A DNA stretch of 64,000 nt from Deltaproteobacteria bacterium. GTDB lineage: Bacteria; SZUA-79; Acidulodesulfobacterales; Acidulodesulfobacteraceae. The position numbers were made by a program, and so were the translations under genes. The first letter of the stretch is position 1; each line of letters begins with the position of its first letter. The DNA lies in the NCBI GenBank assembly GCA_023489335.1, contig JAMDCP010000013.1, forward strand, positions 23,187 through 87,186. The letters run 5' to 3'. This document shows, piece after piece, positions 36,766-46,157 of this stretch. The notes beneath the pieces are model-generated. The model was not told the origin of the DNA. It made no database searches and worked only from the letters and a program-made list of their open reading frames with translations.

Positions 36766-37641
36766 TTATTTAGAATTTATAATACCCTCAATCTCTTTTA
36801 ATGTTAAATTTAAATTTTCGTCTCTTATGAGGGGGGTTTTAAATCTTTCATTATTTAAAAGATCCAAATTTATCTCAACCTTTAAGTATCCCTCTTCAAG
36901 ATAACCTAAGCGGGCGTCCATTTCGCCCGTGGGTCCAAATATACAGGATCCGCCCGAAAATCCTATCCCGTCCTCAAACCCCACCCTGTTAACATATATT
37001 ACATAACTTCTATAATAAAATGCAATTACGGAAAGCAACTCTTCCCACATATTTATGGAGCTGAATTTATCAAGTCCTTCGGTAATTCCTCTTGCTGGGG
37101 ATGCCGAATTGACTACAATAATCTCTGCCCCTTTATTGACCGCTATATAAGACGAGGAAAGATGCCATGCATCTTCACAGGTTAAAATGGAAGCTTTGAC
37201 ACCCGCCATATCGAAAATGCTAAATCCGCCCCCGGGTTTAAAATATCTTAGCTCTTCGAACATTCCGTATGTCGGAAGATAAACCTTTCTGTGGACATTT
37301 ATAATTTTGCCTTTCGAAATGCAAAAAGAAGAGTTATAAAAGTTATAATTTTCGTCTTTTTCTACAAATCCGGCGATAACGGATATACCCAAATCTAAAC
37401 TTGCCTTATAAAGCGGTTCGAATACGGATGCCTCCTCTTCGCTGTTTAAATTTACGCCTATATCGTAAATAGCGTCCTTTAAAAAATAGCCGGTTAAAGA
37501 AAGCTCGGGAAAAATAACAAACTCTGCCCCCGCCGCAGGCGCCGCTTTAATGAACTCGAGGTGCTTTTCTATGTTTTTCTTTAAATCCCCTACATAAGGA
37601 TTTATCTGCGCAAGCAGTACATTAATCGCATGCATTTTCAA
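36766..37641 (-). CDS. nitrilase-family glutaminase, partner of NadE
   Basis: A 291-residue carbon-nitrogen hydrolase. The Glu-Lys-Cys triad is in FPELSLTGYFLKD (Glu near residue 45), HRKVYLPTYGMFEE (Lys near 114) and LTCEDAWH (Cys near 151). These blocks match the glutaminase domain of glutamine-dependent NAD synthetase rather than generic nitrilases. It lies five bases before nadE, so it probably supplies ammonia to it. The start overlaps the yraN end by 20 bases; the second ATG two codons in is also possible. Confidence 0.85.
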   Translation of the reverse strand: MKMHAINVLLAQINPYVGDLKKNIEKHLEFIKAAPAAGAEFVIFPELSLTGYFLKDAIYDIGVNLNSEEEASVFEPLYKASLDLGISVIAGFVEKDENYNFYNSSFCISKGKIINVHRKVYLPTYGMFEELRYFKPGGGFSIFDMAGVKASILTCEDAWHLSSSYIAVNKGAEIIVVNSASPARGITEGLDKFSSINMWEELLSVIAFYYRSYVIYVNRVGFEDGIGFSGGSCIFGPTGEMDARLGYLEEGYLKVEINLDLLNNERFKTPLIRDENLNLTLKEIEGIINSK

Positions 37642-38005
37642 AGTATATTAGTTTTACCGAACCCTGCTCTATAAATTCAATCGAAATTAGACCGTAATTT
37701 ACAGGTTTTTTGCCGGTATTAAACTTATTCATAAAAAACAGGGAAATTTCAATTATCTTATTTTTTTTATTATTATCAAACGCCTCGACAGGCTTTCCGA
37801 ATCTGTTTTCAAACCGCGACTTGACCTCGATAAAATTTAAAACTCCGTTTTCGCTTTCGGCAATAATATCTATTTCCTTATGTCCGCTCCTGAAATTGGT
37901 TTTTATAATCCTATAACCGATTTTTTCTAAAAACTCCGCCGCAATTTTTTCCCCTGCATCTCCTTTAGCCTTATTTAAAGATTTACTTTTATTTCTATTA
38001 TACAT
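37622..38005 (-). CDS. yraN: YraN/UPF0102 family protein
   Basis: A 127-residue protein with a predicted restriction-endonuclease-like fold: KGDAGEKIAAEFLEKIGY near the N-terminus, then a KEIDIIAE...FIEVKSR active-site pattern (Asp, then Glu-x-Lys). The cellular role is unknown. It follows rnhB, the conserved rnhB-yraN order. Confidence 0.88.
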   Translation of the reverse strand: MYNRNKSKSLNKAKGDAGEKIAAEFLEKIGYRIIKTNFRSGHKEIDIIAESENGVLNFIEVKSRFENRFGKPVEAFDNNKKNKIIEISLFFMNKFNTGKKPVNYGLISIEFIEQGSVKLIYFENACD

Positions 38006-38033
38006 ATATATTTAGATATATACCTGAAAAATT

Positions 38034-38597
38034 TTAAAATTTAAATGTTTTTCTGTGTATTTCACTAAAACCGTATTTTAATAAATTTTTTTTATGCTCT
38101 TTGGTGGCATAACCTTTATGTTTTTTTAAACCGTATTTTGGGTATTTATTATCTAAAGAAACCATTAAATCATCCCTAAAAACCTTAGCAATAATGGAGG
38201 CGCAAGAAACTATCTTAACCCTTTCATCGGCCTTGATAACCGGAATAACTTTCAGGCTGTCTAATTTTAATAAATTTTTTGGAACGGCAGGGCCGTCTAT
38301 AATGACAATATCCGGCTTAACGGCTAATCCGTAAAACGCTCTTTCCATAGATAACATTGCCGCATTCAGGATATTCATCTCGTCTATTTCGATATTGGAT
38401 GCGATACCGACTGAATAAGATGCGGCATTTGACAAAATGTCTGCGTAAAATTCTTTTCTTTTCCCCTCCGTCAATTTCTTGGAATCTTTAACGCCCAATG
38501 GAATTTTATTTTTATCGATGATTATTGCGGCCGATACGACCGGACCCGCCAAACACCCCCTGCCCGCTTCATCTATGCCGCATATTTGCAAAGCCAT
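38034..38597 (-). CDS. rnhB: ribonuclease HII
   Basis: A 187-residue enzyme that cuts RNA in RNA-DNA hybrids at embedded ribonucleotides. The metal site is visible: GIDEAGRGCLAGPVV (Asp and Glu near residue 7), VKDSKKL, and IIDGPAVP with KADERVKIVSCASIIAKV. Downstream of gltX in the same run. Confidence 0.95.
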   Translation of the reverse strand: MALQICGIDEAGRGCLAGPVVSAAIIIDKNKIPLGVKDSKKLTEGKRKEFYADILSNAASYSVGIASNIEIDEMNILNAAMLSMERAFYGLAVKPDIVIIDGPAVPKNLLKLDSLKVIPVIKADERVKIVSCASIIAKVFRDDLMVSLDNKYPKYGLKKHKGYATKEHKKNLLKYGFSEIHRKTFKF

Positions 38598-38608
38598 ATT
38601 CTTATTTT

Positions 38609-40087
38609 TTATAAATTAATAAATTCATAAAATTCCGTAACTCTTTTAATGCATCTAATTTTTCCGAGCGCAAATATAATCTCGAATATCGGCGGACTGA
38701 CTCTTTCCCCGGTTAAAGCTAACCTTATAATCATGGCTTTTTCTTTCATAGTCCAATTGTTTCTGGATAAAAAATTATTAAATTCCTGTTTTATCGATTC
38801 TATGGAGTTCTTTATAAAATTAATAATCCCGGTTTTATCGTTTAAACCGCCTTTATAATTAAATATCGTATCGGGTAAACTGCCGATAAATGTTTTAAAC
38901 TCCTGTAAAAAAAATAAATCTCCTTCGTTAAAATTAAATTCGCTTAAAAGTTCTGCCTTGTACCCAAGTTCTTCGTTTATAAAAAAATTTAATTTTTGCC
39001 TAAACTCGGCAAGCGTCTTAACCCGGGACTTTAGGGAATCTATCAGTGAAACGGTTTGAATGTCGTTTATTAAGGGTTTTTCTGAAGACGCTTTTATATC
39101 GTTTAGCAGATTTATGATGTCAAACGGGTCTTTGGATTTAATATAATGGGAATTTAACCATAAAAGCTTTTCGATATTAAATATTGCGGCGGATTTACTT
39201 ATATTTTTTAAATCGAAATATCTTATTATCTCATCCATCGAGAATATTTCGTCATTTCCGTGCGACCACCCAAGCCTGATTAAGTAATTAACTAAGGCTT
39301 CCGGCAAAAACCCCTCTTTTTTATACTGATTAACGGAGGTCGCCCCATGCCTTTTGGATAATCTTTTTCCGTCCTGCCCAAGTATCATTGACACATGAGC
39401 AAACTCCGGTATTTTAAAGCCGAGCGCGCCGTATAACATTATCTGTTTCGGGGTATTGCTGACGTGGTCGTCTCCCCTTATTATGTGGGTTATTTCCATA
39501 AGCGCGTCATCGATAACGACGGCGAAGTTATAGGTGGGAATCCCGTCTTCGCGAACAAGGACAAAATCGTCTATTTCATTATTATTAAAACTTACAAACT
39601 GGTTTCTTATTAAATCTTTAAAACCGGTGGTCAGCCCCTGTCCTCTTTCGACCTTAAATCTTATCACATGAGGTTTTGACAAATCTATTTCATCGGGTTT
39701 TAAATTGAGGCATCTCCCGACATACATCGGCTTTTTGCCTTCCGAAGCAAGCCTACTCCTATCTTCTTCCAAAAGTTCTTTGGAACAAAAACAGTAATAA
39801 GCCTTGCCCTCCTTTAAAAGCCTGTCCACATAAGACTTGTATATGTCAAGCCTTTGGGATTGATAAACAATGTCTTCGTCGGGCATAATGGAAAGCCATT
39901 TAAGGCTGTCCATTATATCGGCTTCGAACTCTTTTGTTGAGCGTTCAAAGTCCGTATCCTCGATTCTTAAAACAAATTTTCCGCCGAAGTGTTTAGCGTA
40001 AACATAGCTGAAAAGGGCGGTTCTGGCGCCGCCTATATGCAAATACCCTGTCGGACTCGGGGCAAACCTTGTCTTTATATTATTCAT
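38609..40087 (-). CDS. gltX: glutamyl-tRNA synthetase
   Basis: A 492-residue class I synthetase. The HIGH motif is PSPTGYLHIGGARTALFS; the KMSKS equivalent is KRLSKRHGAT (near residue 241). A CFCSKELLEE stretch stands in the zinc region, with only part of the usual cysteines. The C-terminal helical anticodon-binding domain is complete. It may be discriminating or not; gatCAB is not in the window. Confidence 0.95.
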   Translation of the reverse strand: MNNIKTRFAPSPTGYLHIGGARTALFSYVYAKHFGGKFVLRIEDTDFERSTKEFEADIMDSLKWLSIMPDEDIVYQSQRLDIYKSYVDRLLKEGKAYYCFCSKELLEEDRSRLASEGKKPMYVGRCLNLKPDEIDLSKPHVIRFKVERGQGLTTGFKDLIRNQFVSFNNNEIDDFVLVREDGIPTYNFAVVIDDALMEITHIIRGDDHVSNTPKQIMLYGALGFKIPEFAHVSMILGQDGKRLSKRHGATSVNQYKKEGFLPEALVNYLIRLGWSHGNDEIFSMDEIIRYFDLKNISKSAAIFNIEKLLWLNSHYIKSKDPFDIINLLNDIKASSEKPLINDIQTVSLIDSLKSRVKTLAEFRQKLNFFINEELGYKAELLSEFNFNEGDLFFLQEFKTFIGSLPDTIFNYKGGLNDKTGIINFIKNSIESIKQEFNNFLSRNNWTMKEKAMIIRLALTGERVSPPIFEIIFALGKIRCIKRVTEFYEFINL

Positions 40088-40141
40088 TTATTCCTTTTTC
40101 GTTTACCTTCTTTATTAACATAAGCAATGCTTGCCGGCTTG

Positions 40142-40966
40142 CTAATATACAACGATGGATGAATATCCGACAACACTCGCGTAATCGCCCGTAACTTCTC
40201 CGGAATTTGTATAATCTACAAGTTTCGCATGAGTAGCGCCGGCCATTTTGGCGACATTAAGCATTATGGATGCGGGAATAAAACCGCACATAGAAATTCC
40301 ATGCTCTCTCACCTTATTATATAAACCGTCTGGATTTAAATCTAAAATCTCCTTAATGGCAATATTATCTTTAGTTTTAGCCGCATCCGCAGATTCGTAA
40401 TGGGTCATATCCGAGCTTGCGACTATCAAAACATCGTGAAGCAGATTCAACTTTTTTAAAGCATTAAAGATTGCTTCGGAGGCGCGCAATACATCATCGT
40501 ATCTTATAAAAGAAACAACAATCGGAACGATTGTAAAATCCTTTTTAATATTATATAGCAAAGGAATCTGAACCTCGACGGAGTGTTCTTTTGATTGGGC
40601 AAGCTCGTCCGAAATAAAGGGGCTGTCTTTCTCGTTTATTATAGCGTTGGCTAAACCAGCATTAACGGGGACGCTAAAATCTTTAAATCCGTATTCCCCG
40701 CTATTCATTATAGAATAATCGGCGCCTAACCCTGTATGGTTTGGGCCGATAATAATTATATTATTTTTTATATTAATTTTGGAGTATCCCGAATATGCGG
40801 TCTTTCCGGAGTAAACATAGCCGGCGTGGGGAGATATTATGCCAAACGCATCTATTTTTTCTTTTGGGGGGGCGGTATTAAAAGAGGCGATTATACTTTT
40901 GATATTACCCAATCCTTCGGGATAAAAATAACCTATTGCAGCAGGTTTTCTAATCAAATCAATCAC
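40142..40966 (-). CDS. amrB: AmmeMemoRadiSam system protein B (MEMO1 family)
   Basis: A 274-residue MEMO-like protein. Motifs: KPAAIGYFYPEG at the N-terminus, ISPHAGYVYSGKTA (near residue 45), IIGPNHTGLG, EHSVEVQIPLL and ASSDMTHYE. The histidines match the metal-binding pocket of the class III extradiol dioxygenase fold. It usually works with an AMMECR1 protein and a radical SAM protein, neither of which is adjacent. The start may be GTG 40966 or a TTG three codons later. Confidence 0.85.
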   Translation of the reverse strand: MIDLIRKPAAIGYFYPEGLGNIKSIIASFNTAPPKEKIDAFGIISPHAGYVYSGKTAYSGYSKINIKNNIIIIGPNHTGLGADYSIMNSGEYGFKDFSVPVNAGLANAIINEKDSPFISDELAQSKEHSVEVQIPLLYNIKKDFTIVPIVVSFIRYDDVLRASEAIFNALKKLNLLHDVLIVASSDMTHYESADAAKTKDNIAIKEILDLNPDGLYNKVREHGISMCGFIPASIMLNVAKMAGATHAKLVDYTNSGEVTGDYASVVGYSSIVVY

Positions 40967-41078
40967 CTTCTTTATAGAAAATAAATTACCTACATATTCC
41001 CGTTGACGGCATAAAGGCGTTTCGTTTAATTAAATTATATCACAAAATTATATGTCCCGTCCGGCACAAATGCTTTTA

Positions 41079-42995
41079 CTATGTATTGCAAGTATTGCAA
41101 GCCTCGACATAAATTAGGGTTTCATCCGGGTTGGCATTGTCTCCCTCTTTTACATATATTTCTTTAACTATACCGTCGATAGGCGTATGTATTTCATTTT
41201 CCATTTTCATTGCTTCGACGATTAAAACGGTATCGCCCGCCTTTACGGCGATGCCTTCTTTAACCATAACCTTTGTAATCCTTCCCGGCATAGGGGCATA
41301 AACATCGCCTTCCCTTTTCGGGGACGGCCTTTTTGACCTGGCAATACTTTCGCCGACAATTTCTCCGCCGGCGCTCGGAACAATTTCCGTAAGCGATTCG
41401 ATAACAACTTCTTCTAACACCCCATCGACATTTAAGAAAAAAGGCCTTTTTTGATCCGATTTATGTCCTACGCCCGCAATCTTAATCTTATAACTTTCGC
41501 CGTGAACGGTAACATTAAACTCGCTTGGGGCAAGTCCGCCGTCCCTTTCAAAACCCTGAAGCAAAGTTTCGCCCGAAACTTTTGCCCGCTGTTCGGGGTT
41601 TAGCATTAAGCTCTCGTCTAAGGTTTTGGAATAATCCGGCAGTTTGCCCTCTTTTCTATCCTTAAAAAATTCAACGGCAATCTTTGGAAACAAAACATAT
41701 GTGAGTAAATCCTCCGGAGATAAGCCGTATTCTTTAATTTCTTCATAATCCTTAGAAAGTTCTGGTTCAATTAAATCTGCCGGCCTTACGGTAATTATCT
41801 CCTCGCCTCCGAGCACGCCTTTTTGAACTTCTTCATTGATAGGCGCAGGCGGTTTGCCGTAATAGCCCTTTAAGTAATTTTTTGTTTCGCTCGTTACTAC
41901 TTTATACTTTTCGCCGGTAATTACATTAAGGGCGGCTTGTGTTCCTACAATCTGGGAGGTAGGCGTTACAAGGGGAGGGAAGCCAAAATCCTCGCGAACC
42001 TGCGGTACCTCATATAAAACTTCTTCCATCTTATCCAGCGCATTTTGCTCTTTAAGCTGGCTTGCCAGGTTTGACATCATGCCTCCCGGCACCTGCGTTA
42101 CGATAATATCCGCATTAATATTCGTATATTCGCTTTCAAAAGAACCGTATTTTTTTCTGACATTCCTGAAGTAATCCGCAACTTCTTTTAATTTTTCAAG
42201 ATCCAGGTCAATATCATAACCCATCTCCGATAGCGTAAAAACCATCGACTCGGTAGGCGGGTGCGAAGTTCCGCACGACATCGAAGAAATGGCCGTATCT
42301 ATAATATCGGCTCCGGCTTCAATGGCTTTCAACAAAGACATGGATGCAAAACCGCTTGTAGAATGGGAATGGACATGGATGGGGAGGCTAACCTTTTTTC
42401 TTATCATCGACACAAGGTTGTATGCATTGGTCGGGGAAAGAAGCCCCGCCATATCCTTTATGCAAATGGTATCCGTACCCATTTCCTCAAGTTCTAACGC
42501 CATTTCGGTAAAAAGCTCGTTTGTGTGGACAGGGCTTGTGGTATAACAGATCGTAGCCTCGACCGTCTTTTTTTTCTTTTTTGCAATTTCTACCGCTTTT
42601 TTGATATTTCTGAAATCATTTAAAGAGTCGAATATTCTGAAAACATCTATTCCGTTATCGGCGCTTAAGGATACGAATTTTTCGACGACATCGTCTGCAT
42701 AATGCCTGTATCCCACTAAATTTTGCCCCCTCAAAAGCATCTGCAGGCGCGAATTTTTATAAGCCTTCCTTATTTTTTTAAGCCTTTCCCACGGGTCTTC
42801 TTTTAAAAACCGCAAACAGGAATCGAATGTCGCTCCTCCCCATACCTCTAAAGACCAAAACCCGATATTATCGAGAATATGGGCTACCCCAAGTATATCG
42901 GGGGTGGTCATTCTGGTAGCCAAAAGAGATTGATGGGCATCCCTTAAAACGGTTTCCATAACGCCGATTTTTCTGATATAGCTTTTTTCTTCCAT
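41079..42995 (-). CDS. pycB: pyruvate carboxylase subunit B (carboxyltransferase plus biotin carrier)
   Basis: A 638-residue protein. Residues about 10-300 form the HMGL-like carboxyltransferase barrel (RDAHQSLLATRMTT, GGATFDSCLRFL, VHSHSTSGFASM). A PycB/OadA conserved domain follows, and the C-terminal 70 residues form a biotinyl domain with EAMKMENEIHTP. With PycA it converts pyruvate plus bicarbonate to oxaloacetate. Without membrane decarboxylase subunits nearby, pyruvate carboxylase is more likely than oxaloacetate decarboxylase. Confidence 0.92.
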   Translation of the reverse strand: MEEKSYIRKIGVMETVLRDAHQSLLATRMTTPDILGVAHILDNIGFWSLEVWGGATFDSCLRFLKEDPWERLKKIRKAYKNSRLQMLLRGQNLVGYRHYADDVVEKFVSLSADNGIDVFRIFDSLNDFRNIKKAVEIAKKKKKTVEATICYTTSPVHTNELFTEMALELEEMGTDTICIKDMAGLLSPTNAYNLVSMIRKKVSLPIHVHSHSTSGFASMSLLKAIEAGADIIDTAISSMSCGTSHPPTESMVFTLSEMGYDIDLDLEKLKEVADYFRNVRKKYGSFESEYTNINADIIVTQVPGGMMSNLASQLKEQNALDKMEEVLYEVPQVREDFGFPPLVTPTSQIVGTQAALNVITGEKYKVVTSETKNYLKGYYGKPPAPINEEVQKGVLGGEEIITVRPADLIEPELSKDYEEIKEYGLSPEDLLTYVLFPKIAVEFFKDRKEGKLPDYSKTLDESLMLNPEQRAKVSGETLLQGFERDGGLAPSEFNVTVHGESYKIKIAGVGHKSDQKRPFFLNVDGVLEEVVIESLTEIVPSAGGEIVGESIARSKRPSPKREGDVYAPMPGRITKVMVKEGIAVKAGDTVLIVEAMKMENEIHTPIDGIVKEIYVKEGDNANPDETLIYVEACNTCNT

Positions 42996-43067
42996 ATATG
43001 TACCTATAATGATTAAATTGCTTTAAAAAATAAAAATCGATAAATACAGCGCAATTTTAAGTTTTCA

Positions 43068-44492
43068 CTAAATTCCGTAATAAGCGGATATAGCCGCAGA
43101 TATTGCAAGTATCTTATCGAACGGGTCCTTTTGCAATTTATAATCCCTTAAATACAGTCTTTCATCGATAAAATGCGTATCAAAATTACCCTTTATAAAG
43201 TCTTCGTCCTGAACTATTTTAAGCTGAAAAGGGATTGTGGTTCTAATGCCTTTTATGACATATTCGTCCAATGCCCTTTGCGCCCTTCTGACCGTTTCTT
43301 CCCATGTTCTTCCGCTGACGGTAAGCTTTGCAATCATAGAATCATAAAACGGCTGAATGACATAGTCTTTATAAACGGCGCCGTCTATCCTGACGCCAAT
43401 CCCCCCCGGCGAATAATAGGCGGTAATTTTACCCGTGCTTGGAACAAAATCTTTTCGGGGATTTTCGGCATTTATGCGGCACTCTATAGCATATCCTCTC
43501 ATAGAAACATCTTCCTGTTTAATATCGAGCTCCTTGCCCATGGCAATTTGAATCTGTTCGCCGACGATGTCAACTCCCGTAACAATCTCGGTAACGGAAT
43601 GCTCCACCTGTATTCTGGTATTCATTTCCATAAAATAGTAATTGCCGTTTTTATCGACGATATATTCTATTGTCCCGGCATTGCGGTAATTACAGGCACG
43701 CGCCGCTTTTATAGAAGACTCGCCCATTTTTGCGCGCATCTCGTCGTTTAATATAAGGGAAGGCGCTATTTCGATAAGTTTTTGATGCCTTCTCTGGATA
43801 GAGCAGTCCCTTTCCCCGAGGTGTATAATATTTCCGTAATTATCGGCAAGTATTTGAAACTCGATATGATGGGGCTTTTCAATGTATTTTTCGATAAATA
43901 CTTCAGGGTTTCCAAATGCCTTTTCAGCTTCGGAGCGGGATAGGGAAAAATTTTTGACTAATTCGTCATCGTTAAAGCAAATCCTTATACCCTTGCCGCC
44001 GCCGCCCGCAGACGCTTTTATCATTACCGGATAGCCTATTTTATTTGCAACGGAAATTGCTTCTTCTTCCGATGCGACGCCGCCCTCGGAACCCTCGACG
44101 ACGGGGACGCCGACAGACCTCATGAGTTTTTTGGATTCTATCTTATCCCCCATCATAGCAATAGTTTTAGATGACGGTCCGATAAATATAACCCCTCTTT
44201 TTTCGCAAACCTCTGGAAACTTAGGATTTTCCGATAAAAATCCGTATCCCGGATGTATGGCATCCGCACCCGTGTTAATAGCCAAATCTACGATTCTGTT
44301 GATATTGAGATAGCCCGATATCGGGCCCGGCCCCACAAGGTATGCCTCGTCGGCTTTTTTTACATGCAAAGCCTGGCTGTCGGCTTCGGAATGAATGGCA
44401 ACGGTTTTAATGCCAAGCTCCTTGCATGCCCTTATCACCCTTGAGGCAATCTCGCCCCTATTGGCTATCAATACTTTTTTAAATTGTTTCAT
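43068..44492 (-). CDS. pycA: biotin carboxylase subunit (pyruvate carboxylase subunit A / AccC-like)
   Basis: A 474-residue ATP-grasp enzyme that carboxylates biotin. Motifs: ANRGEIASRVIRACKELGI at the N-terminus, HPGYGFLSENPKF, KASAGGGGKGIRI (ATP loop near residue 160), ERDCSIQRRHQKLIE and FMEMNTRIQVEH. Adjacency to PycB indicates a two-subunit pyruvate carboxylase, though AccC activity is not excluded. No ribosome binding site is seen; a promoter lies about 140 bases upstream. Confidence 0.92.
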   Translation of the reverse strand: MKQFKKVLIANRGEIASRVIRACKELGIKTVAIHSEADSQALHVKKADEAYLVGPGPISGYLNINRIVDLAINTGADAIHPGYGFLSENPKFPEVCEKRGVIFIGPSSKTIAMMGDKIESKKLMRSVGVPVVEGSEGGVASEEEAISVANKIGYPVMIKASAGGGGKGIRICFNDDELVKNFSLSRSEAEKAFGNPEVFIEKYIEKPHHIEFQILADNYGNIIHLGERDCSIQRRHQKLIEIAPSLILNDEMRAKMGESSIKAARACNYRNAGTIEYIVDKNGNYYFMEMNTRIQVEHSVTEIVTGVDIVGEQIQIAMGKELDIKQEDVSMRGYAIECRINAENPRKDFVPSTGKITAYYSPGGIGVRIDGAVYKDYVIQPFYDSMIAKLTVSGRTWEETVRRAQRALDEYVIKGIRTTIPFQLKIVQDEDFIKGNFDTHFIDERLYLRDYKLQKDPFDKILAISAAISAYYGI

Positions 44493-44632
44493 AAAATTTA
44501 CAGACCTGTAGCAACTTTCTATATTAAATTAAAATAATTAAAGACAAAATATATTGACGGAAAACAGTTTGCATTAAAGAATATGAACCTGAAGAACCGA
44601 TAACGAACTGTCGCAAACAACGGTCATGATTA

Positions 44633-44661
44633 ATTTTAAACCATTATTTTAAAAAAGTCAA
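44633..44661 (-). promoter_or_regulatory. sigma-70 promoter of pycA-pycB
   Basis: On the minus strand TTGACT (44661-44656), 17-base spacer and TAAAAT (44638-44633). It is the only strong promoter in the 204-base gap and predicts a leader of about 130 bases before pycA. Confidence 0.65.
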
Positions 44662-44696
44662 TCGGTTATGCGGATTGGCGTGAGGATTGCTATTAT

Positions 44697-45506
44697 TTAT
44701 ATGCCTGCGTAATACCTTAATACAGACTCGTTTAACTCTTTTTTATAACTTTTCCATTGCGGCATAAATTTATCCATATATCCGTAAAATCTTTTATTAT
44801 GATTATTTTCCAATAAATGCACCAGTTCATGGACTACTATGTATTCTATGCAGTAAACCGGTTTTTTAATAAGTTCTAAATTTATCCATATCCTTTTGGC
44901 TTTAGTATTGCAAGTGCCCCACTTTGTCTTCATCCGTTTTATTCTCCACTCTTTTATCACCACTCCCATAATATTCTGCCATTCTATGAAAATATTCAAA
45001 AGCTCTTTCTCTAATTCTTTCCTGTGCCAGCGCAGGAATATTCTTTCTTTCTGCTCGCGGTTCATATTCTTTTTTACATAAAAATCTATATATTTCATAT
45101 TTCTTATTTCTATCTTATGCTTGCCGTCATATTCGATTAAGTTTAATATATATCTTGCGCCTTTAAAATAATGGCTTTCCCCCGTAATATATTCCCTTGG
45201 CGTTTCTCTCGGCTGCGATTGAAAATGTTCTATGTGTTTTCTAATCCATGGCAATTTCGATATGACAAAAAGGCGGATGTTATCCTCATTCAACCTTTTA
45301 GGAACGGATACCCTGACTCTTCCGTCCGGCGGAAGTACATTTAAATGCAGATTCTTTATATCTTTTTTTAAAACCGTTACATCGAGGTTATTTATTCTAA
45401 TTTCCGACTTAATTACTTCTTTTGTAACTTTTTTATTTCCAAATATATTAGTAAAAAATTTGTCTTTCATTTGCTTTTTCTCTGTAGAATTTAAAGAACT
45501 TTGCAT
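44697..45506 (-). CDS. YgjP-like zinc metallopeptidase (M48/DUF45 family)
   Basis: A 269-residue protein of the YgjP/SprT-like group. The zinc motif HELVH is in VVHELVHLLENNHNKRFY (near residue 228), followed by the typical FMPQWKSYKKELN tail. The N-terminal half has the VSVPKRLNEDNIRLFVISK and the MKTKWGTCNTKAKRIWINLEL segments. Genes of this group often accompany type I restriction systems, but none is next to it here. Function is unproven. Confidence 0.85.
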   Translation of the reverse strand: MQSSLNSTEKKQMKDKFFTNIFGNKKVTKEVIKSEIRINNLDVTVLKKDIKNLHLNVLPPDGRVRVSVPKRLNEDNIRLFVISKLPWIRKHIEHFQSQPRETPREYITGESHYFKGARYILNLIEYDGKHKIEIRNMKYIDFYVKKNMNREQKERIFLRWHRKELEKELLNIFIEWQNIMGVVIKEWRIKRMKTKWGTCNTKAKRIWINLELIKKPVYCIEYIVVHELVHLLENNHNKRFYGYMDKFMPQWKSYKKELNESVLRYYAGI

Positions 45507-45525
45507 TTATCTTTTTTTAGGCGGA

Positions 45526-46137
45526 TTAACTAAATCCAAACCGTGAGAGTTTTTCTTTTGTAGATTCGTAACTTGTGTGCCTGAAAGCATTAATTCCAAG
45601 ATTAGCGGCAGTTTCCACATTAAAACTTCTATCGTCTATAAAGATAGATTCTTCAGGTTTTGAATAAGATAAATTCAATGCAAGCTTAAAAATATTTTCA
45701 TCGGGTTTTCTTATGCGGACAAAACACGATGTGACGAAAAAATCAAATAATGAATCGAGTGAAAATTTTTTTATCCTGTATATTGACAGTTCAAGGCCCT
45801 CGTTGTTGATTGAAACAAGTTTCAATTTATATCTATCCTTGAGTCCGGCGAATAAATCAATCATTTGCGGATAAGGCTGGGACTGGTCAAACATAAAAGC
45901 CTTAAATTCCTTCTTGGTAAAGGAACATTCTTTGTAAAATAAGGTTTTATCAAGGTAATAATCTAAAGAAATTTTACCTTCTTCATATATGGCAAATAAA
46001 TCTTCATGCCTTGCTTCAAAATCTTCGTAGTCTAAATTAAATTTAACCGAGGCAAGTTTTCTCGATTTTCTATCCCAGCCGTTGGTGAGTAATACACTTC
46101 CGATATCTAAAAAAACCGTTTTTATATATTTTGACAT
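45526..46137 (-). CDS. HAD-superfamily hydrolase (subfamily IA, YihX-like)
   Basis: A 203-residue HAD phosphatase-like protein. Motif I is FLDIGSVL, with Gly in place of the second Asp as in YihX-like proteins. Motif II is VSINNEG (Ser/Asn), and motifs III-IV are R.RKPDENIF and SIFIDDRSFNVETAANLG. The substrate is unknown. Confidence 0.82.
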   Translation of the reverse strand: MSKYIKTVFLDIGSVLLTNGWDRKSRKLASVKFNLDYEDFEARHEDLFAIYEEGKISLDYYLDKTLFYKECSFTKKEFKAFMFDQSQPYPQMIDLFAGLKDRYKLKLVSINNEGLELSIYRIKKFSLDSLFDFFVTSCFVRIRKPDENIFKLALNLSYSKPEESIFIDDRSFNVETAANLGINAFRHTSYESTKEKLSRFGFS

Positions 46138-46157
46138 TTTGAAAACTTTTATTTAAA

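Noticed and set aside
44574..44627. 17-codon upstream frame in the pycA leader
   Set aside because: It begins about where transcription should start, has no Shine-Dalgarno site, and no run of regulatory codons was seen.
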